Source: Hyphomicrobiales bacterium
GTDB lineage: Bacteria > Pseudomonadota > Alphaproteobacteria > Rhizobiales > Rhizobiaceae
Length of the DNA stretch: 64,000 nucleotides
Reading direction: 5' to 3'
NCBI GenBank assembly: GCA_021775415.1
Contig: JAJFHV010000020.1
Coordinates: 1 to 64,000 of the forward strand
Positions 44,541 through 51,637 of this stretch are shown one piece after another. The notes below the pieces were generated by a model. It saw nothing but the letters and a program-made list of their open reading frames with translations. It had not been told where the DNA came from and did not search any database. A program made the translations under genes and the position numbers. Numbering within the stretch: position 1 is the stretch's first letter; the number at the start of each line of letters is the position of its first letter.

Positions 44541-45842
44541 TTGAACGATCAAACAAACATTGAGAAGCCAGACCCAAAACCAATCAGTGTGGACCTGTTT
44601 CAGCGTAGGGCTAACAAAACCACCCAACTAGTAAACAATTCAGATGAAGAGTTTTTTGTTGATGGAAAACATCGTTGGTTTAAGTTTGAATTTGAATCCC
44701 CAGTAATTGTTCAAAAAATAATTGTTGAAACTGAAGGTTATGGTGACCAAAGCAAAGTTAGCTTTGAATTCTTTCACGTTGATCAAAGCACCTATGGAAG
44801 CCGCGTAGATTTTTCAAACGGTAGTTTTTCCGTTGAGTTAAACAAATTGATTTCCGGCTTTCGCTTCAGACCGGATACCAAATTTTTGTCACTGAAAAAT
44901 CAAAAAATCAAAAAAGTTGTTGTTGTAGGCTATACCCCGGAAGAATTGGCTAATCTTGAGGAAGCCATCCATTTGATGGATCAAAGAGCTGAGGAGATTG
45001 ACCAAAAATATCAAGGGTTAGAAACCAAAGAAAATGATACCCAGCAGAAGGTAGATGAGTTCACCGAACAAATTGAAGAGCTTAATCAATCAAAAGCTGA
45101 CTTGGATAATCAAATAGGTGAAACGCAAAAACAAATTGAAAAGTTAGAGCGTGAATCAAAAGCTAGCGGTAAAAAAGCGGAAGAAGTGTCTTCGATCGTC
45201 GCCGATCTTGAAGCTGAGGTAAATCGCAATAGAGATGAACGACGCACCCTTGCTGACGAAATATCAAAAAGTGAATCTCAACTAAATCGAATTAAGCAAG
45301 AAATTGGACTCTTTCCAAGCGAGATTGCCGGTTTTGTCAAAGAGGGTCGGCGAAATATTTGGGCTTATCTAATTTACGCATCACCTTTTGCAGCCGCTAT
45401 CCTGTATGTGACCTATCAGTTGTTCTATAGCGCTGTTGATCTCACTCATATACTGAGCAATGAAAACGTAGATGTATGGACTGTAATACTTACTCGCCTA
45501 CCATTTGTTGTAGTCGCGGTTACAATATTACAAGTTTGCGGTGTCGTTGTGTCGCGACTTGTAGGTGAAATTGTGCAAATTAACACACAACGATTGAATC
45601 TATCCAAACTGAGTATAATTGCAAAAGATGTCGCCAACGCCTCTGCGGCGGATATTGAACTAACGGCAAATGAGCGTTTTGAGATGGAAACACACTTGAA
45701 GATGGAGCTCTTGCGCGAACATATGAAGTTCTACATTGGAGAGAATTATGCTTATCAAGGTGGCCGTGTTGGTCGACTTGTAAAAGATTGGTCAAGCAGG
45801 AAGAAAGAGGAGCCTTCAAATCCGGACGGCAAGGAAGAATAA
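44541..45842 (+). CDS. Membrane coiled-coil protein with beta-rich N-terminal domain
   Basis: Unrecognised. The 433-residue protein has a beta-rich N-terminal domain (about 12-135) whose pattern HRWFKFEFESPVIVQKIIVE resembles discoidin-like (F5/8 C) folds, then a coiled coil (about 140-270), two transmembrane helices (about 278-302 and 318-345) and a charged C-terminal tail. The start is the TTG at 44541. It is AT-rich compared with the core genes and is the first cargo gene after the integrase. A sensor-plus-membrane layout is compatible with a defence or surface role, but nothing in the sequence proves either. Confidence 0.75.
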   Translation: MNDQTNIEKPDPKPISVDLFQRRANKTTQLVNNSDEEFFVDGKHRWFKFEFESPVIVQKIIVETEGYGDQSKVSFEFFHVDQSTYGSRVDFSNGSFSVELNKLISGFRFRPDTKFLSLKNQKIKKVVVVGYTPEELANLEEAIHLMDQRAEEIDQKYQGLETKENDTQQKVDEFTEQIEELNQSKADLDNQIGETQKQIEKLERESKASGKKAEEVSSIVADLEAEVNRNRDERRTLADEISKSESQLNRIKQEIGLFPSEIAGFVKEGRRNIWAYLIYASPFAAAILYVTYQLFYSAVDLTHILSNENVDVWTVILTRLPFVVVAVTILQVCGVVVSRLVGEIVQINTQRLNLSKLSIIAKDVANASAADIELTANERFEMETHLKMELLREHMKFYIGENYAYQGGRVGRLVKDWSSRKKEEPSNPDGKEE

Positions 45843-46034
45843 GCGACTAAAAACCAAATCTAGGAATGTATGGGCGAGCACGTGACGCCTAAAATTTACT
45901 CCAGTGGAACTTGCAACAATGCAGGCTAATCATTATTTTTTGTTGAGTCTGTTAAAGAAACCTCCGGTGTGCCCGGTTGCAAATTCGAAAGTAATTGTCA
46001 CCAAACTGTGTCGTGTTTCCTTTAATCGGTAACG

Positions 46035-47204
46035 TCAGATAAGTGCTTGAGTTTTTGCGGAAAATGGCTTCGTCTGCACTCCGTCGATCATGAGTTTCAC
46101 ATACATTTGGAAATTAGGAAGATTGATTAGATCACGCGGCTTAGGAACATCGGCGCCAAATTGCTTGGCCAAAATGGGTGCGTCCGTCGCCCCAACTCGG
46201 AACGAAATCAACGATCCAACATTGCCCAAGATAGCTTCAAAAATATCTTTGCTGATCTGAGAAGTGAATTGCTGAGAGATTATTAGCGCCAATCCATATT
46301 TGCGAAGTTCAGATAGCATGTCAGCAAACGCCGATGTGGTGAAGGAATGAAATTCATCAATGTACAGGTGGAAGGGACTGCGCTCCTCTTCTGGTTGATC
46401 AGCCCGGCTATGGGCCGACAGCGCAAAGTTTGAGACAATCATCCCGCCAAGGATATTGGCGATGTCTGCTCCTAGTTTGCCCTTGGCGAGATTGACTATC
46501 AGGGTTTTGCCTTCATCCATGATCTTTCGAAAGCGCAGTGGTTTTTGGGGTTCGCAGACGGCTTGCCGCACAAGTGGATTGGCTAAGAAGCCCCCCAATT
46601 TGTTGGCAATTGGAGCGACACCATCTACAGCAGTCTTGTAGTTCATGGCTGGGAATTCCTTGGTCCAGAATGCCCGCACATAGGGATCGGAGACAAAACT
46701 CAATGCTTCGTATCTAAAGGATCGATCCAAGAACATTGGAATGATGTCCTGAAGATTTGATCCTGGCCGTTCCAGCAACGCCAGTAAAGCATAACGAAGC
46801 AAGTGTTCCATCCGAGCACCCCAGGCATCGGACCATTGCTTCTTTAGTGTATCAATCAGACCAGAGGCTACCAATGGTCTATACTCGGCTGACACATGGG
46901 TGAGGGGATTATATCCATATGAACATTCAGGATCAGCCGGATTCCAATATACTGTCTCACAATTCACAGCCGCTCTAACCGACTCGGCTAAATCGCCGTG
47001 TGGATCAATCACACAAAACCCTTGGTTAGATTTAGAGTCTTGGTTCATCAATTGAAAAAGCAGTGTCGATTTACCCGTTCCGGTTTGACCGATTATGTAT
47101 TGATGAAACAGTCGGTCGGCAGGTTGAATACCAAACGTCTTGTGTGGGTGTCTGCCGAGCGTTTGACCAATTATTGTGAGCTGTTGTTTTGCGTAGTTCA
47201 CCAC
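46035..47204 (-). CDS. VirD4/TraG-like ATPase, soluble type
   Basis: The 389-residue protein has Walker A GQTGTGKST at residues 39-47, CVIDPHGDLAE (motif seen in TraG/VirD4 and HerA relatives), Walker B FHLYIDEFHSF and LALIISQQFTSQI (sensor region). There is no transmembrane helix, unlike true coupling proteins. The start is a GTG at 47204 that overlaps by 7 nt the stop of a recombinase-gene remnant, so it was once the next gene of a recombinase operon. It probably moves DNA or acts as a motor in element transfer or maintenance. Confidence 0.88.
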   Translation of the reverse strand: MVNYAKQQLTIIGQTLGRHPHKTFGIQPADRLFHQYIIGQTGTGKSTLLFQLMNQDSKSNQGFCVIDPHGDLAESVRAAVNCETVYWNPADPECSYGYNPLTHVSAEYRPLVASGLIDTLKKQWSDAWGARMEHLLRYALLALLERPGSNLQDIIPMFLDRSFRYEALSFVSDPYVRAFWTKEFPAMNYKTAVDGVAPIANKLGGFLANPLVRQAVCEPQKPLRFRKIMDEGKTLIVNLAKGKLGADIANILGGMIVSNFALSAHSRADQPEEERSPFHLYIDEFHSFTTSAFADMLSELRKYGLALIISQQFTSQISKDIFEAILGNVGSLISFRVGATDAPILAKQFGADVPKPRDLINLPNFQMYVKLMIDGVQTKPFSAKTQALI

Positions 47205-47352
47205 TCAATTGTGCGTTGCTCATGCTTTTCTGCATAGACGGCCCCAATCTTTGTAGCTGCGTCTGATTGAGAAAGCTCGATCAACGCCTCCAGTTGTTGA
47301 TTTCGCAACTTAGACCTAGCTCGAGAAGTGGGTCGATAAGAGTACAAGACAT
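47198..47352 (-). pseudogene. Remnant A: detached 3' end of a serine recombinase gene
   Basis: On the minus strand an open frame reads YRPTSRARSKLRNQQLEALI then ELSQSDAATKIGAVYAEKHE and ends at TGA (47198-47200). It matches the last 40 or so residues of the intact recombinase encoded at 49221-50762 (YRPTSRTLPKLRNQQLETLI, ELSQSEA). It lacks any 5' part; a stop lies upstream in frame. Its end overlaps the start of the TraG-like gene. The 22-bp core at 47292-47313 is identical to those in the other two copies. Confidence 0.85.
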
Positions 47353-47510
47353 CCTTAAATCAGGATATTGCGTTTCGGACGGTTAGACAAAATTAACTGG
47401 GAAAATTCTATCAGAAACATATTCATGGGTCGAATTTCTCTAACCTTAGGGAACATCGAGAAATTCTCACAAATGTTGTATCATGAGTGGGAATCAACTA
47501 ATTTATTCCT
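47205..47510. other. Junction region with the remnant A repeat
   Basis: No independent gene. It contains remnant A (to about 47352) and then about 160 bp of AT-rich sequence leading to the TIR-like gene. The homology to the recombinase gene fades close to 47345, which should mark the inner junction of the TIR/RipA module. Confidence 0.6.
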
Positions 47511-47909
47511 ATGAGCACCAATTCAAAAGTACGCGTATTTGTTAGCTTTGACTACGATCATGATAAAGATCTCAAGGATTTACTCATTGGTCAGTCAAAG
47601 AATGACGATTCACCGTTTGAGATATCCGATTGGTCAGTAAAACAAGAACTGACTGGTGATTGGAAAGAGAAGGCAAAAAAGAAAATCAAGCAGTCACAGG
47701 TTGTTGCGGTTATTTGTGGGAAACACACCGATTCAGCGACGGGTGTGAGTGCTGAGGTGGGCATCGCTCAAGGTGAAAAAATCGACTATTTCCTGCTAGC
47801 TGGAAGAAGTGATGGTGGAAACAAGAAACCGAAAAGCGCAAAATCATCAGACAAATTGTATAAGTGGACGTGGAAAAATTTAAAATCGCTAATTCATGGC
47901 GGAAGATAA
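47511..47909 (+). CDS. TIR-like (ThsB/DUF1863-type) protein
   Basis: The 132-residue protein begins KVRVFVSFDYDHDKDLKDLL, the betaA strand and box 1 of TIR-like proteins, followed by FEISDWSVKQ, a SQVVAVICGKHTDSATGVS segment and AEVGIAQGEKIDYFLL, where the Glu corresponds to the catalytic or signalling position. This pattern fits the Thoeris ThsB / DUF1863 type, which makes NAD-derived signals on phage infection. It overlaps the next gene by 14 nt, so the two are coupled. Flanked by recombinase-gene remnants A and B. Function as an antiphage sensor is inferred. Confidence 0.82.
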   Translation: MSTNSKVRVFVSFDYDHDKDLKDLLIGQSKNDDSPFEISDWSVKQELTGDWKEKAKKKIKQSQVVAVICGKHTDSATGVSAEVGIAQGEKIDYFLLAGRSDGGNKKPKSAKSSDKLYKWTWKNLKSLIHGGR

Positions 47910-48405
47910 TAACCAACTTAAATTACTGAACACCGATGCAGATAGCTACGGTGTTGAATACAATCAACACTTGCTTGAACAGTATAAATTGTATGTGTCT
48001 AGCGCTGAAAATATCAGTGACAGAAGGCAAAGAGCAAACACCTATTTTATTGCCCTCAATGCTGCATTGATCTCTTTCTATGGAGCGTCTAATCAATTCG
48101 ACCTCCTACGAGATGGCCTTGTGCCTCAAATCACTATTTCAATATTGGGTTTGATTGTTAGCGTGGTATTTTGGTTCTTAATCAGAGCATATAAGCAACT
48201 TAACACCGGCAAGTTTTTGGTGATCCATGAAATAGAAAAGGAGCTGCCTTTGTCAATTTATCGCTATGAATGGGAAAAACTTGAAAAAGGTGAAAATTGG
48301 AAAGCATATTTTCCGTTTTCCCATATCGAGCTGACGATACCAATTGTTTTTGGTGCCTTTTACGTCCTGTTCGCGATTAAGGCAGTTCATTCGTTTTTCT
48401 GTTGA
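47896..48405 (+). CDS. RipA-like small membrane protein, TIR partner
   Basis: The 169-residue protein starts with a soluble helix (about 20-45, LLEQYKLYVSSAENISDRRQ) then RANTYFIALNAALISFYGAS as the first membrane helix, a second at about 78-98 (ISILGLIVSVVFWFLIRAY) and a third near the C-terminus (about 143-166). The helix preceding membrane helix 1 resembles the family of RipA-type oligomeric membrane proteins, often encoded next to TIR proteins. As a membrane effector opened by the TIR product it would parallel Thoeris variants with membrane effectors. The ATG at 47896 lies inside the TIR gene. Confidence 0.7.
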   Translation: MAEDNNQLKLLNTDADSYGVEYNQHLLEQYKLYVSSAENISDRRQRANTYFIALNAALISFYGASNQFDLLRDGLVPQITISILGLIVSVVFWFLIRAYKQLNTGKFLVIHEIEKELPLSIYRYEWEKLEKGENWKAYFPFSHIELTIPIVFGAFYVLFAIKAVHSFFC

Positions 48406-48559
48406 ATGTGACATTGTTATCCATGCCATTCATCACCTCAAACACTTCATTAGACTGAGTAAGATCACTTAACTCCAAGAGTTGTTGATTTCGCAACTTA
48501 GATCTAGTTCGAGAAGTGGATCGATCAGGGTCACAAAAGGACGTCTTGACAACAAGCAT
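48377..48559 (-). pseudogene. Remnant B: second detached 3' end of a serine recombinase gene
   Basis: A 60-codon minus-strand frame reads SFCDPDRSTSRTRSKLRNQQ, then LLELSDLTQSNEVFEVMNGM, and stops at 48377. The first part matches the intact recombinase (LFGDPYRPTSRTLPKLRNQQ); after the core it diverges (LLELSDLTQ versus LETLIELSQ). Its 22-bp core at 48480-48501 is identical to copies A and C. It overlaps the 3' end of the RipA-like gene by 29 nt. Tails that differ after an invariant core are what recombination at the core would leave. Confidence 0.85.
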
Positions 48560-48612
48560 AAAGATTGGATTTTGCTTACATGTCTCAATCCAAGTGAGTT
48601 AAAATAACTTTT

Positions 48613-49185
48613 ATGGGAAAAACTCCGTCGAAAAATCAACTTGAAACACATCCGAATTATTGGAATGGCATGGAACACATGCTTTTTTTCAAATCTTTGA
48701 TGAGCGCGTTATCCAGTGGTCCTGAGCGGTTTGCTGAAGGCATTGAAAGGCGCGACGCCTGGTTAGCTGACAGAAGCTACCATTTTCCAGCTTTAATGCT
48801 CATTGGCAGCTTTTCGTATTTGGAAGGCGAGCTAAAGCATGACTGGATAAATTTATTTGGTGGAGTTCACAAACGTGAACTATATGTCCTCAGACATATA
48901 CGAAACGCAGTGGTACACCATGCGGGTAACTTGCATCAATTGCGTACGATTCCACCTAAACGAATAAACGCACGACGTGGCAGACCAGCTAACATTTCAA
49001 CATACGTCCGCAGGTTTGCGTCTGATTTGCGTCGCGGGCAAGTGAAAGACCAAAAAGGTACAAAGATAGTTGCTTATTTTGAGGTTTCGAGAGCCGGTGA
49101 AGTTAGGTTGAACGACATAGGATACTCAAGAATAAGAGTATTGTGCCACGCCGTTTTGGCAAACGCCGGAAAGTTCTCGAGCTAG
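48613..49185 (+). CDS. HEPN-like protein (RxxxxH motif)
   Basis: Unrecognised as a named family. The 190-residue protein is mostly helical with FPALMLIGSFSYLEGELKHD and then ELYVLRHIRNAVVHHAGNL, where RNAVVH is the Rx4H motif of HEPN RNases in the usual C-terminal-helix context. A basic segment follows (PPKRINARRGRPANISTYVR). It stands alone between recombinase-gene copies B and C, opposite in strand to the recombinase. HEPN proteins often act as toxins or abortive-infection RNases. The assignment rests on one motif and helical context. Confidence 0.6.
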   Translation: MGKTPSKNQLETHPNYWNGMEHMLFFKSLMSALSSGPERFAEGIERRDAWLADRSYHFPALMLIGSFSYLEGELKHDWINLFGGVHKRELYVLRHIRNAVVHHAGNLHQLRTIPPKRINARRGRPANISTYVRRFASDLRRGQVKDQKGTKIVAYFEVSRAGEVRLNDIGYSRIRVLCHAVLANAGKFSS

Positions 49186-49220
49186 TAGATCGTTTTTTGG
49201 TCTCAATGCCTGCAATAAAG

Positions 49221-50762
49221 TTATTTACTTGAAATGCGGAGCTCAATCTCCGCTATCGCTTCTGACTGGGAAAGCTCAATCAGCGTCTCCAGTTGTTGAT
49301 TTCGCAACTTAGGCAAAGTTCGAGAAGTGGGTCGATAAGGGTCACCAAAGAGGCCAGACAAGGCAGTTTCGGTCCGAATCAGCCAATCTGCTGGCTCTAG
49401 ATATACGTTTTTTCCTGACACAATACGGTTCGAGGTTGTGGATATGAGTAATTCCCGTTTTTCGGCCGGATTGGCAAAAATATAGGTGACTGCAAGGTTT
49501 TTTATCAGTTCGAGAAATTTTTGAATCCTATTCAAATCACACCGCTTTTGGGCGGCTTTTTCCGCTTCTTCCTCCAGCCGGTTTTGCTCCATGAGCAGTT
49601 TCTGCTTTCGTTGATTATAGACCTCTTGGTCGATGAGGCGGTCGATCAGCGCATCAGTCAGGCTTTCCAGTTTGTGCGCAGTATTGGAAATTTGAAGCGC
49701 GATGGTCTTACCTTCGTCTTCCTCAACTCTAGCTGCGCACCACTCCGAAAATACCTTCGCCAGACTGGCAACATCGGCCTCCTTCAGACGAACACGGCTG
49801 AGCGTTGTTTTGACAGATTGTTCTATCGAATCTTCCCGCACCGTTTTGGTCGGGCATTCTCGCGTCTGGCAGCGATAATAGACTCGGGCCTTTTGCAACT
49901 CCGGCGTCATGGCGGCATTGCAATGGCCGCATCGAAAAAGGCCGCGATACGTATGATTGTGTTTGGTGGTCTTCTTACCTGATTTTCCCAAGCGAACCTG
50001 TTGCACATTTTCAAACAGGTTTACTGTGATAATTGGTTCGTGGATTCCCTTGTGTACTGCACCGGTTCGTCGGATGCGGATGAGTCCGCAGTAAAAGGGG
50101 TTACCCAAAAAGGTCTCAAGTCCGTGTTTTGAAATCGGGCCGCCTTGACTGTTTCGCAGTCCCATTTGATCTAGTTTTGTTCGGAGCGACCGGAAAGAAT
50201 ATTGGCCGCTGGCATACAGTTCAAACGCTTGGGTTATCAGCGGTGCCTTCACTGGATCAGGTGTCTTGGGCTTGCCCCCACCATTGTCGAGGTACCCGAT
50301 CGGTGCTTTGAAGGGATAAAGTCCTTGTTTCAACCGACCGTTGATGCCTTTGATGGTTTCTTCGCGCAGGTTACGAATGTAGTCAGCGGCAATGACGGCT
50401 TGGATATCTGCAGACAAGCGACCCCCACGGGAGCTAAAATCTAGAGTTTCAGTAGCAAAACAAACCTCAATACCAGCGTCGGACAAGTCACCAATTTTGG
50501 CCCAGTCGGCAAAGTTGCGAGCTGATCGATCAATCTTGTGCATGATCAATCCCTCGGCTTTACTCTTGCGCAAGGCCTTGATCATGTTTGTGAAGATGGG
50601 GCGCCCGGATTTGGCAGCGGTTTCTTTTTCTTCAAACCACTGCGTTATCGCCAATTGATTTCGCTCAGCATACGCGGTGATGGCCTCACGTTGGGCTTCC
50701 AGCGAAACGCCTTCGCCTTGTTTGGCGGTAGAGACGCGAGTGTATCCAAAGCAAGATTTCAT
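49221..50762 (-). CDS. Large serine recombinase
   Basis: The 513-residue protein has a resolvase catalytic domain with the nucleophile Ser11 in GYTRVSTAKQGEGVSLEAQ and the MHKIDRSARNFADWAKI motif, a recombinase domain (FKAPIGYLDNGG; LDQMGLRNSQGGPISKHG), a zinc ribbon (FRCGHCNAAM, CQTRECPTK) and a coiled coil before a C-terminal tail. The tail segment (residues about 477-500) is the part repeated as remnants A and B. Its ATG overlaps the TGA of a 58-codon gene upstream (ATGA). It may integrate or excise cargo modules at its own 3' end. Confidence 0.93.
   Translation of the reverse strand: MKSCFGYTRVSTAKQGEGVSLEAQREAITAYAERNQLAITQWFEEKETAAKSGRPIFTNMIKALRKSKAEGLIMHKIDRSARNFADWAKIGDLSDAGIEVCFATETLDFSSRGGRLSADIQAVIAADYIRNLREETIKGINGRLKQGLYPFKAPIGYLDNGGGKPKTPDPVKAPLITQAFELYASGQYSFRSLRTKLDQMGLRNSQGGPISKHGLETFLGNPFYCGLIRIRRTGAVHKGIHEPIITVNLFENVQQVRLGKSGKKTTKHNHTYRGLFRCGHCNAAMTPELQKARVYYRCQTRECPTKTVREDSIEQSVKTTLSRVRLKEADVASLAKVFSEWCAARVEEDEGKTIALQISNTAHKLESLTDALIDRLIDQEVYNQRKQKLLMEQNRLEEEAEKAAQKRCDLNRIQKFLELIKNLAVTYIFANPAEKRELLISTTSNRIVSGKNVYLEPADWLIRTETALSGLFGDPYRPTSRTLPKLRNQQLETLIELSQSEAIAEIELRISSK
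49255..49345 (-). repeat. Recombinase 3'-end repeat, copy C (candidate att site)
   Basis: About 80 bp of the intact recombinase 3' end that recur at 47258-47345 (A) and 48440-48533 (B) in the same orientation. The invariant core is 22 bp, at 49291-49312 here; inside it GTTGTTGATTTCGCAAC is a partial palindrome. Copies A and C agree beyond the core on both sides; B agrees with both upstream of the core (in gene direction) but differs downstream. Distances between cores are 1188 bp and 811 bp. Confidence 0.85.
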
Positions 50763-50935
50763 GGACTCAGGGGATTATCTCCAGAGTCTACCACGTCATC
50801 GGAATCCGTCGAATCCAGCTCAGGCTGATCAGGATCATCTGGCCACGGCCAGGTACCTTCTCGCTCCATGCGCTCATAAATACGTTTGCAGAGTGCCAAA
50901 TAGCGCTCTAGTTCTGGTGGAATGTTGGGTTTCAT
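50759..50935 (-). CDS. 58-residue acidic protein coupled to the recombinase
   Basis: Small gene on the minus strand. It starts at ATG 50933-50935 with KPNIPPELERYLALCKRIYE, continues RMEREGTWPWPDDPDQPELD and ends in an acidic Ser/Asp tail. Its TGA overlaps the recombinase ATG (ATGA), so the two are translated together. The N-terminal half looks like a folded helix with a Trp-Pro-Trp turn; the tail is disordered. It could be a directionality or specificity partner of the recombinase, but I do not recognise the family. Confidence 0.75.
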   Translation of the reverse strand: MKPNIPPELERYLALCKRIYERMEREGTWPWPDDPDQPELDSTDSDDVVDSGDNPLSP

Positions 50936-51283
50936 GAAAGAATTTTAGCGCCGATACGTCTTAATAAAAGACGGTCCCATTTTGATCTGACGCAACTGGG
51001 GCCTACTTGCATCGATTTTAGATTCCGGTAGCCTTAAAGACACTAAACACTTAGCCACTAATACCACCACCAATTCGCTATGGGTTGTATATGGAGGGGT
51101 TTCACCCCTCCTGAGTACTACTTTCCCATGGCGGATTGGTGGTTTTGTGTTCTTTGGTGAAATCCAAAGTGGCCCAACTGTTGCTGGTGTTGAGTTGCGA
51201 AATTCGCAACTGGGGACGTCTACCGCCACCGTGCCCGCGGATATAAACTCGGAGCTGGGATTATCAATTTAAACCCACAACGT
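50936..51283. promoter_or_regulatory. Divergent regulatory region with palindromes and hairpins
   Basis: No gene in 348 bp between the recombinase operon and the XRE gene. Contents: CGCAACTGGGG at 50991-51001 repeated at 51205-51215; a perfect GGAGGGGT-TTC-ACCCCTCC hairpin at 51093-51111; CTTTGG-N6-CCAAAG at 51152-51169; and GTTGCGAAATTCGCAAC at 51194-51210, a 17-bp palindrome about 75 bp before the XRE start. The palindrome agrees with the recombinase-gene core at 14 of 17 positions. It may be an XRE operator, an attachment site, or both. Confidence 0.65.
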
Positions 51284-51637
51284 ATGTCGCAAGCATTTGC
51301 GTTTGACCTCAAGGTTGCCCGGAAAAAGTCGGGACTGACCCAGCAGGACTGCGCTCATTTATTAGACGTGCACAAAGCCAAAATTTCACTGTTGGAGCAG
51401 GGCAAGACCCTGCCGAGTGTATTGGAGATTTGCACGTTATCGATCCTCTACGGGAAATCATTTGAAAGCCTGTTTGGAGGATTGATGGAGGAGGCCCATC
51501 GGGGACTCAAGGACCGGCTCACCACCCTGCCGGAGATATCAAACCGGTGGATTGGTCGATTTATCCGTCACAATACCCTGAACCGTATCGCAGCCCGTTT
51601 GGATGAATATGATCCAACTGATCATGGCTCGGCATAG
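51284..51637 (+). CDS. XRE-family HTH regulator
   Basis: The 117-residue protein has one Cro/C1-type HTH (about 8-62: LKVARKKSGLTQQDCAHLLD, HKAKISLLEQGKTLPS) and a helical C-terminal part (RLTTLPEISNRWIGRFIRHN). Such regulators control excision and cargo genes in integrative elements. It overlaps the RuvC-like gene, and the palindrome at 51194-51210 upstream is a good autoregulatory operator candidate. Confidence 0.88.
   Translation: MSQAFAFDLKVARKKSGLTQQDCAHLLDVHKAKISLLEQGKTLPSVLEICTLSILYGKSFESLFGGLMEEAHRGLKDRLTTLPEISNRWIGRFIRHNTLNRIAARLDEYDPTDHGSA

Noticed and set aside
47198-49312. The three recombinase-end repeats as plain tandem duplications
   Set aside because: The DNA between copies is unrelated in sequence and gene content and the tails differ after an invariant core, which simple duplication would not produce.
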